Positions 6,090 to 12,308 of a stretch of DNA of 17,336 nt are shown one piece after another (within the stretch, counting starts at the first letter, position 1; every line of letters begins with the position of its first letter). This DNA is from Rickettsiales bacterium (lineage in GTDB: Bacteria > Pseudomonadota > Alphaproteobacteria > Rickettsiales > UBA1997). The notes beneath the pieces are model-generated. The model worked only from the letters and a program-made list of their open reading frames with translations, had not been told where the DNA came from and did not search any database. Location of the stretch: positions 1 through 17,336 of the forward strand of contig CANGQE010000007.1 in assembly GCA_947455845.1 (NCBI GenBank). The letters run 5' to 3'. Made by a program: the position numbers and the translations under genes.

Positions 6090-7292
6090 ATGAAGCACTT
6101 TTATTTATTTCTGATTTTGTGTGGTTTTTCCTGCGAGGTTTTAGCCCAGAGTTACGTGAGCCTCGGAATTTTAAAACAGTTGGTCGAGCAAGATTACGCA
6201 GTCACTCAATCTAAATTCGTCAATAATTTAGTAGCAGACGTTAACGCCGCCGACAATTATCAAAGCACTAATCGTCGCGATGAATATTTGGATAGTAATG
6301 TTGTGGCCCGTCTTTTTTCAGGATTCAATATTAGCGAAAATTTATCAATTAACAGCTTCATTAAATCTGAACGTTCCAGCCAAGCATCGGAAACAGCGAG
6401 AAGAAATACCCTTGCCAATGGTGGTGGAGACAGGGCTTTTGAAGATCAGGGGGTTTTTTTCGAAGAGTTAAATTTGGTTTACAACACTAAAAAATATGCG
6501 GTTGTTCTGGGTAAATTTGATTTAGATTTCGGTACGGCGTGGCGTTGGGGACGCGGTATTTGGTCGGGTGATATTGCTAATGCTTACATGCAAAGAGAAA
6601 AATTAGGGGTTAATGGATTTTATCGCGCCGGTGATCGCAAAAAAATCGGCGAATATGTTTTTGGTTTATCTACCTTTACTAATGATCGTAAAAATTTGGA
6701 TAATGCTACAATTACCGGCCGCGATTCGGCTCACAAATATGACGGTCTTCCCGGCGACACAAGGTCGCCGCAATCATACAATGCTTCGCTTGACATTAAT
6801 TTTGATTTTTCTGAAAGGGAAAAATTATCCTACCATTTTTCTTACCTCAACTTAGCTGTAAATGAAAGTGCCAGCTCAGTTACAACCACTAAAATTGCCG
6901 ATCAAAAAGGTTATGCTTTGGGGATGAATTACAAATATCCGGTAAGAGAAAATTTTGATTTAGATGCTTTAATTGAATATGTTTCGATGAAAAATTTTGG
7001 TGGTAACTCTGATATTGGTGAAAATTATTTGAGTGGTAATGTGATCGGCAAAATTTATGAGCAATGGAATGTAACTTTAGGTTATTCGTCCTTGCAGAAT
7101 TCACAGGTGATGGCTTACGGGTTTGATCAGAATTTATCGGAAATTTCCTTGGGATATGAATTTCTTAAAAACTCTTTTTTTGATAAATTATTGTTTCAGG
7201 TTGGGTATAAGAATCAGAGAAATGACTATAAAACAAGTGTGGAAACGCAAAATGTGTTAGGGGCTTTGATGAGGTATCAGAAGCTTTTTTAA
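6090..7292 (+). CDS. Outer-membrane beta-barrel porin-like protein
   Basis: A 400-residue protein with a Sec signal peptide (hydrophobic FYLFLILCGFSCEVLA, probable cleavage before QSYVS). The rest is a succession of amphipathic beta-strands with alternating hydrophobic residues, aromatic girdles and short turns, typical of a Gram-negative porin or carbohydrate-selective barrel. The C-terminus is LMRYQKLF, ending in Phe as recognised by the BAM complex. There is no obvious N-terminal plug or SLH domain. It probably forms a diffusion channel in the outer membrane, with unknown specificity. The gene stands alone between two copies of the dispersed repeat. I cannot name a subfamily. Confidence 0.8.
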   Translation: MKHFYLFLILCGFSCEVLAQSYVSLGILKQLVEQDYAVTQSKFVNNLVADVNAADNYQSTNRRDEYLDSNVVARLFSGFNISENLSINSFIKSERSSQASETARRNTLANGGGDRAFEDQGVFFEELNLVYNTKKYAVVLGKFDLDFGTAWRWGRGIWSGDIANAYMQREKLGVNGFYRAGDRKKIGEYVFGLSTFTNDRKNLDNATITGRDSAHKYDGLPGDTRSPQSYNASLDINFDFSEREKLSYHFSYLNLAVNESASSVTTTKIADQKGYALGMNYKYPVRENFDLDALIEYVSMKNFGGNSDIGENYLSGNVIGKIYEQWNVTLGYSSLQNSQVMAYGFDQNLSEISLGYEFLKNSFFDKLLFQVGYKNQRNDYKTSVETQNVLGALMRYQKLF

Positions 7293-7305
7293 TGCGGGGT
7301 TAGTG

Positions 7306-7384
7306 ATAGATCCCTAAGAAAGTTCAGGATGACGGTGGAGGGAGGTTTCCAGTTCTGTCATCCTGAACTTGTTTCAGGATCTAT
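7306..7384. repeat. Dispersed inverted repeat, copy 2
   Basis: The right arm 7357-7384 matches the consensus exactly, while the left arm 7306-7333 carries a small cluster of changes (CCCTAAGAAAGTTC instead of CCTGAAACAAGTTC). The loop is 23 nt and unrelated to the other copies. It fills the gap between the porin stop and hisG and, read through, encodes the spurious phrase CHPELVSGSI in front of HisG. Confidence 0.85.
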
Positions 7385-7421
7385 TCAACGCGCACAAACT
7401 TCTCAAAACAACGTAAAACAA

Positions 7422-8057
7422 ATGAAAAAAATCTTAATGGCAATTCCCAAAGGTAGAATTTTGGATGAGCTAAACCCTTTACTAGAAAGCATCGACATCA
7501 TTCCTGAAAAGGATTTTTTCAACGAATCTTCGCGTAAATTAGTTTTTACAACTAACCGAAAAAATCTTGATGTTGTCAAAGTTCGTAGTTTTGACGTTGC
7601 CACTTTTGTGAAATTTGGTGCAGCGGATATTGGTATTTGTGGCTCGGATGTTTTAGCTGAATTTTCTTCACCGGAAATTTTTCCTGTTCTTGATTTAGGA
7701 ATCGGCAAGTGTCGTTTGTCGATTGCGGCTAAAAAATCTGTGGAACTTGATCTAACCAAAAGAAGCCACATCCGTATCGCCACTAAATATACCGCGATTG
7801 CTGATAAATACTTTTCAGAATTAGGTATCCAAGCTGAGGCAATCAAGCTCAATGGCTCCATTGAAATTGCCTCCAAATTAAATTTATGTGATTTTATTTT
7901 AGATTTGGTGAGCAGTGGAAAAACTCTTCTTGAAAATGAAATGGTTGAACTTAGAAAAATTTTAGATGTTAGTTCTTACTTGACCGTTAATCGTGGCTCT
8001 TTCAAAACTTCCAACAACGAAATTAATCAGCTAATAAAAATTTTTGATGAAGCGTAG
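7422..8057 (+). CDS. hisG: ATP phosphoribosyltransferase, short form
   Basis: HisG catalyses the first step of histidine synthesis, joining ATP and PRPP to give phosphoribosyl-ATP. From the ATG at 7422 the product is 211 residues, starting MKKILMAIPKGRI. This is the short form, which lacks the C-terminal regulatory ACT-like domain and normally needs HisZ as a regulatory partner. Visible family features are the N-terminal PKGR, GAADIGICGSD near 66-76, and the PRPP-binding region with DLVSSGKTL. A longer frame from 7329 is rejected because its N-terminus translates a dispersed repeat. The stop overlaps the start of virB6 by 11 bp, suggesting translational coupling. No other his gene or hisZ is in the window, which is odd if histidine is made. 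Confidence 0.93.
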   Translation: MKKILMAIPKGRILDELNPLLESIDIIPEKDFFNESSRKLVFTTNRKNLDVVKVRSFDVATFVKFGAADIGICGSDVLAEFSSPEIFPVLDLGIGKCRLSIAAKKSVELDLTKRSHIRIATKYTAIADKYFSELGIQAEAIKLNGSIEIASKLNLCDFILDLVSSGKTLLENEMVELRKILDVSSYLTVNRGSFKTSNNEINQLIKIFDEA

Positions 8058-11000
8058 TTATCTTTTTAAACCTCTCCGCTTATTCTTCGCCTATTTCATC
8101 GCCGTTTCTGCTGTTCTCATCCCTATTGAATCTTATGCTATTTATGAAGGTGTTAGAGATGACATCGGCTATCGCGGTAGTGGTGCTGCCAATAAATATA
8201 CCTGCAATACCGGAACTATTGAGTATAATCCATTTAGTGCCAATAAAGATATTGATTGGGAAATAACTAACCCGATTTGCATTACTTTCTTTATAACGGT
8301 TGGATTGGTTAAAGAAACAGCTGGTGTGGTTACTGATGCTGCTTGTATTCCTCTAAATAGTTTTGGTTTGGCGCAGCAAGTACAAGAAAGGTTGGCAGAT
8401 CTTGGAAGCCAAGATTTACTTCCGACGCTTAATCCGTTCACATTATTGAAGAGTGGTTCGGAAACTGCAAAATGTAGTTCGAGGCTGGGCAATATAACTG
8501 CGGCTTCAACAGCCCAAGGTGTGGCATGTGGTGGTCCTCAGGCTGCAGCACTTTGTGCTCCTGCTGCTGCTCAAACTGCTTTGGCTACTTCTGACGCTAT
8601 TAGATGTTGTTCAGCATATGCTGCCTATCTTGTTGCTATTGGGGTGGCTCTTTCGGTTCTTGCTATAATTTATGGTGTTGCAAAAACTACATATGAAAAA
8701 GCAAAAGTTTGTGGTAATGAGTGGCAGCAATGGACTCAAGAAGATGGTGATTGGAAAAAAACCAAAGGCCCTTATCGTTTATGTCTAGAGCATACTTTTC
8801 TTAAAGCTAATAATGGTAGTACTTGCGATGTAGATTCTACTATCTCCTTAACGAATAAATATTACCGCGAATATATTTATGGTGGAATAGAATATCCGGA
8901 TAATGGTGAAGGCGCTTGTGAAAATCCTTGGGACGACGCAACAAGAATACAAAATCTTGGCTATGATGATGATAAGCAAAAATACTATTTGACGGGTGCT
9001 GGTGCTGCACCTGTTTACGCTTGTCAAAGATTTTTTGTTGCCGGTCAAAATTCGGAAACCCAAGCAGCTTATGATTGTTGCAAAAGAAGAAGTCAGAACG
9101 CGATGTGTATTTATAGCGAGAATTTAGGGGGAACTAATAAAGAATATAAATTCTGCGAAATTGGTTCTAGATGTAATATCGGTGATGTTTGGTTTGATGT
9201 TTATGGTAGCAAAGTTGAGCCCAATTACGCCTGCGCTAAAACTTATTCAGTATGTCCTTACAATCATTTATTGGCCGGTGGAACTGAGACAGAGGAAATT
9301 GATGCCAGCGATTTAACTCGGACGGTAAATATCTGCCAATACATGAACCATTGTGTGAAGTTGCCGATATTGCCTTATGTTTATACCAGTAACATGACGG
9401 GTGCTTTCATTTCTGCGGCATGTAAAGATATGAAAGGCGATTCACAAAATGTTTACGGATATACTTCGGAGGTATTGCCGGTCAATAATCGTGGCTTCTC
9501 TGCCCCAATGGCGCAGTGCTTCGAAGAAACTATGGAAAATATTTTCTTGAACAAGGCGGGTGATACTAAATGTCTTGATGGTACAACTCCGGGTGAGGGT
9601 GGAGAATGTCCGGGGGGTTATTTATACAAAGAGGGAGAAACTTTATCATCCAAGTCCTTCTTCTTAAAAATTCAGGATAGCGTGCAGGACATTATTAAGA
9701 TGGCTTTGACTCTCTCCATCGTCTTTTTCGGATATATGATTTTGATTGGAGTTCCGGGAACAACAATCACCAAAAAACAGCTAATGCCTTATGTTTTGAA
9801 AATTGGGTTAATGATGTATTTTGCCATTGGTGATGGTTGGCAATTTGGCTTTATGGAGGGTATATTAGGAACGGCTGATATGTTATCGGAAATGACCTTT
9901 AAAGTTCATGAGGGCACGGAATCCGAATCTCTTGACGGATGCCAATTTCCAAAATTCAATTATGCCGATGATAATGAAGCAACCAAATATAATAAATATA
10001 CCTCTACTACGGCAGCTGACGGTACCGTTACTCTTGTCGAGTACGCGGCTTATCCTCCGGGATTAGAATATCTTAGAATGTGGGATACTCTTGATTGCAA
10101 ACTTGCTCGGGCAATGGGTTACGGTCCTGAGGTTTCGGTGCCTAATCTAATATTTATGATTCTGGGAGGATTTTTAACCGGAGGTTTGGGCATTGTATTT
10201 GTGATTGCATCTTGCTGTTTTGCCTTCTTCATGCTTTCAATCACGGTGAAGGCTCTGCATATCTTCCTGCTTTCGATAACCACGGTGATAATTTTATTAT
10301 TCGTTTCACCGATCACGATCACTTGTTGTCTGTTTGCCCGAACCAAAGGAATTTTTGACGGTTGGTGGAAACAACTATTAGGATTAACTTTGCAGCCCAT
10401 GATACTCTCAGTTTATCTGGGAATTTTCCTGACTCTCTTTGACCATATCATGGTTGGTGATGTTACATTTGAAGGTGATGGTAAAAATGAACCAAAAACC
10501 GTAGTCTGTGAAGGTGAGGCGGCAGATACCAGCTTCTACTGTATTTTCCGTGTTGCTGATATCAAAACATTCCCCGGTTTAGAGATTTTAGGGATAGGTT
10601 TACCAATGCTGACCGACATGAATGAAACCAAATTAAAAGCCATAATAAACGGGGCCATGCTCATGTTTATTTTTATGAAATTTATGGATCAGATTTCTGC
10701 CTTTGCCGCTAAATTAGTCGGAGGTGCCCAACTTGATAGCAACTGGGGATCAGCTACTCAAATGGTTTCACAATCTTATGGGGCACTTAGAGGCTTGCAG
10801 AAGCGAGGCATGGGAGCGATCAAGAAACATGGTAGTACTATTGCCAGAAAGGCTGGAGAGGGTGCTACGGGAGCAGCACAATTAATGGGTAATGGTGGTA
10901 AACATGTATCATCACCGGAAACATCTTCTGGTAGTGATAACACCGCAGGAGAAGGAAGAGGTGATGATACTAGTGCGGCAAGTTCTTCTGGTAGTAGCGA

Positions 11001-11208
11001 GTCTCAAAGTACAGAAAGTGGTAAAGATTCTACCAGTGAAGCTCCTAAATCGGACAGTGTTCCTGAGGTTCCTAAAGGAGCAACAGATGGTGCGAAGGCG
11101 CCGGAAGCTTCAAAAGGTTCGGATAATACTGCATCTGATTCATCAGGTTCTAGTAGCGCTGCTAGTGGAAGTACCGGTGAGGATGCAAGTAAGAAAAAAG
11201 ATGATTAG
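8047..11208 (+). CDS. virB6: VirB6/TrbL-family type IV secretion membrane protein
   Basis: A 1053-residue protein from the ATG at 8047; a TTG three bases earlier is less likely. Order: Sec signal peptide at 1-31; a cysteine-rich region to about 540 with some 26 Cys, many spaced like disulfide pairs, and one extra hydrophobic helix near 190-213; a TrbL/VirB6 membrane domain with helices near 550-570, 585-600, 698-755, 776-805 and 863-890; and a charged, Ser/Gly-rich tail from about 920 in which GSDNTA occurs twice. VirB6 forms part of the inner-membrane channel of type IV secretion systems. Plain VirB6 is about 300 residues; large versions with ectodomains are characteristic of Rickettsiales, often in tandem. 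Here there is a single copy, no other vir gene follows, and its start overlaps hisG. Confidence 0.88.
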   Translation: MKRSYLFKPLRLFFAYFIAVSAVLIPIESYAIYEGVRDDIGYRGSGAANKYTCNTGTIEYNPFSANKDIDWEITNPICITFFITVGLVKETAGVVTDAACIPLNSFGLAQQVQERLADLGSQDLLPTLNPFTLLKSGSETAKCSSRLGNITAASTAQGVACGGPQAAALCAPAAAQTALATSDAIRCCSAYAAYLVAIGVALSVLAIIYGVAKTTYEKAKVCGNEWQQWTQEDGDWKKTKGPYRLCLEHTFLKANNGSTCDVDSTISLTNKYYREYIYGGIEYPDNGEGACENPWDDATRIQNLGYDDDKQKYYLTGAGAAPVYACQRFFVAGQNSETQAAYDCCKRRSQNAMCIYSENLGGTNKEYKFCEIGSRCNIGDVWFDVYGSKVEPNYACAKTYSVCPYNHLLAGGTETEEIDASDLTRTVNICQYMNHCVKLPILPYVYTSNMTGAFISAACKDMKGDSQNVYGYTSEVLPVNNRGFSAPMAQCFEETMENIFLNKAGDTKCLDGTTPGEGGECPGGYLYKEGETLSSKSFFLKIQDSVQDIIKMALTLSIVFFGYMILIGVPGTTITKKQLMPYVLKIGLMMYFAIGDGWQFGFMEGILGTADMLSEMTFKVHEGTESESLDGCQFPKFNYADDNEATKYNKYTSTTAADGTVTLVEYAAYPPGLEYLRMWDTLDCKLARAMGYGPEVSVPNLIFMILGGFLTGGLGIVFVIASCCFAFFMLSITVKALHIFLLSITTVIILLFVSPITITCCLFARTKGIFDGWWKQLLGLTLQPMILSVYLGIFLTLFDHIMVGDVTFEGDGKNEPKTVVCEGEAADTSFYCIFRVADIKTFPGLEILGIGLPMLTDMNETKLKAIINGAMLMFIFMKFMDQISAFAAKLVGGAQLDSNWGSATQMVSQSYGALRGLQKRGMGAIKKHGSTIARKAGEGATGAAQLMGNGGKHVSSPETSSGSDNTAGEGRGDDTSAASSSGSSESQSTESGKDSTSEAPKSDSVPEVPKGATDGAKAPEASKGSDNTASDSSGSSSAASGSTGEDASKKKDD

Positions 11209-11250
11209 TAAGAATTGTGAATTTTTTTCTTAGTCATTTTTTTTGATTAC

Positions 11251-11278
11251 TTGACAAAGCCGGATCTCTATTTAAATT
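11251..11278 (+). promoter_or_regulatory. Possible promoter for tRNA-His
   Basis: A perfect -35 hexamer TTGACA (11251-11256) is followed after 16 bp by TAAATT (11273-11278). It lies 43 bp before the tRNA. GCCGGA (11259-11264) and TCCGGC (11278-11283) form a 6-bp inverted repeat overlapping the -10 element. The drawback is that a terminator-like hairpin separates this promoter from the tRNA. Confidence 0.4.
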
Positions 11279-11287
11279 CCGGCAAAT

Positions 11288-11321
11288 AAGCCCTTCACCA
11301 TTTAAAGGGCTTTTATCTTTT
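11288..11321 (+). terminator. Terminator-like hairpin before tRNA-His
   Basis: AAGCCCTT (11288-11295) pairs with AAGGGCTT (11305-11312) around a 9-nt loop, followed by the T-rich tract TTATCTTTT. It is well placed to end the hisG-virB6 transcript. It would also lie in the leader if the tRNA is transcribed from the promoter at 11251, which leaves its true role uncertain. Confidence 0.5.
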
Positions 11322-11399
11322 GGCAGGCGTAGCTCAGTTGGTTAGAGCGTTAGGTTGTGGTTCTAAAGGTCGCGGGTTCGATCCCCGTCGCTTGCCCCA
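11322..11399 (+). tRNA. tRNA-His (anticodon GTG)
   Basis: The acceptor GCAGGCG (11323-11329) pairs with CGCTTGC (11389-11395). The extra 5' G at 11322 (G-1) pairs with C73 at 11396, the classical histidine identity pair, and CCA is encoded at 11397-11399. The D arm has TAGCTCAGTTGG. The anticodon stem TTAGG/TCTAA encloses TTGTGGT with anticodon GTG at 11357-11359. The T arm has GGTTCGATCC. Confidence 0.97.
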
Positions 11400-11413
11400 T
11401 TTATGTAATTAAG

Positions 11414-11482
11414 AGTTAGGAATTAAGAATTAAGAATTGTAGAAAAGCATCGTTCTTAATTCATAATTCTTAATTCCTAATT
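11414..11482. repeat. AT-rich inverted repeat after tRNA-His
   Basis: Arms 11414-11438 and 11458-11482 are reverse complements at 23 of 25 positions, built on repeated GAATTAA units. It begins 15 bp after the tRNA CCA and ends 14 bp before the next start codon, so it fills almost the whole gap. No T-run follows; it could act as a processing or stabilising stem. Confidence 0.65.
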
Positions 11483-11496
11483 CTTAACTTCACCCC

Positions 11497-12174
11497 ATGG
11501 ATATCATATTCTTCGCCGCCCTCGCATTTATTATTTTTCTAAAACTAAATAAGCAGCTGGGTAAAATTGACGAAGAGGAAAAGAAGCAAATCGAAGCCAA
11601 ATTAGCAAAAAGAAAAGAAGAAGTTTTAGCCATTCAAAGCAAAATAACTCAGCAATATCAGCAGCAGGTGCTTCCCATTCTTGAAAAAAGAAATCAGATC
11701 GAAGAACAAATTCTTCAACCTCTTGATGCCACAACCAGACAAAATTTTTCCAATATTTTACAGCGTTGTAACATCGCTGCCGAATTTTTTATCAATGGTG
11801 CTAAGTCCGCTTTTGAAATGATTATCAAGGCCTTTGCTGCTAACGATTTAGAAACTTTAAAAATATTACTCGCCGATAAAATTTACCAAGGTTTTGAAAA
11901 TGCAGTTAATCAAAGAAAGTCTCAGGAAAGCACTTTGGTTACTAATCTAATCTCAATTGAGAAAGCTGAAATAGTTTCGGCGATGTTGCTGGAAAATTTT
12001 GCTTCGGTCGCGGTAAAAATAGTCTCAAAACAAATCAACTACATCACTGATAAAAATGGTCAGGTGATTGAGGGTAGAAAAGATGAAATCAGCGAACTAA
12101 CAGATATTTGGACTTTTAAAAAAGACGTGACTTCACCTAATCCGAATTGGGTGGTGAGCGCGACTTCGAATTAG
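11497..12174 (+). CDS. timA: TimA-like Tim44-domain membrane protein
   Basis: A 225-residue protein with one N-terminal membrane anchor (residues 1-16), a charged coiled-coil-like stretch (about 20-65, rich in Glu, Lys and Gln), and a Tim44-like domain from about 85 to the end. Typical features are FINGAKSAFEMIIKAFA near 97-113, the middle KIYQGFENAV, and the C-terminal SELTDIWTFKKD followed by PNWVVSAT. Tim44 links the mitochondrial import channel to its motor; the alphaproteobacterial relative TimA is an inner-membrane protein of less certain role. The architecture and length are normal for the bacterial form. It is flanked by two repeats, so it is probably transcribed alone or from the tRNA side. 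Confidence 0.85.
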   Translation: MDIIFFAALAFIIFLKLNKQLGKIDEEEKKQIEAKLAKRKEEVLAIQSKITQQYQQQVLPILEKRNQIEEQILQPLDATTRQNFSNILQRCNIAAEFFINGAKSAFEMIIKAFAANDLETLKILLADKIYQGFENAVNQRKSQESTLVTNLISIEKAEIVSAMLLENFASVAVKIVSKQINYITDKNGQVIEGRKDEISELTDIWTFKKDVTSPNPNWVVSATSN

Positions 12175-12184
12175 TTAGCGAGCG

Positions 12185-12267
12185 AATAGATCCTGAAACA
12201 AGTTCAGGATGACAGTAACCGGAAAATCTCCCCTAACTGTCATCCTGAACTTGTTTCAGGATCTATT
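12185..12267. repeat. Dispersed inverted repeat, copy 3
   Basis: Arms 12185-12216 and 12236-12267 are perfect reverse complements of 32 nt, the longest in the family here, with a 19-nt loop. It begins 10 bp after the TimA stop codon and ends 41 bp before the aconitase start. Confidence 0.92.
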
Positions 12268-12308
12268 AACTTGGTAAAAAGCATCCTCTAAAATAAATAC
12301 CTAAAACC

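Noticed and set aside
7329..7421. Longer N-terminus for HisG
   Set aside because: It translates the dispersed repeat (CHPELVSGSI), while the family N-terminus begins at the ATG at 7422.
8044..8046. TTG start for virB6
   Set aside because: The ATG immediately after it gives the same signal peptide and is the stronger start codon.
10950..10965. RGD tripeptide in the VirB6 tail
   Set aside because: A single RGD in a low-complexity Gly/Ser/Asp-rich tail is easily due to chance, and the tail's exposure is unknown.
10892..11233. 113-codon plus-strand frame inside virB6
   Set aside because: It is an alternative reading of the Ser/Gly-rich tail, with no domain of its own.
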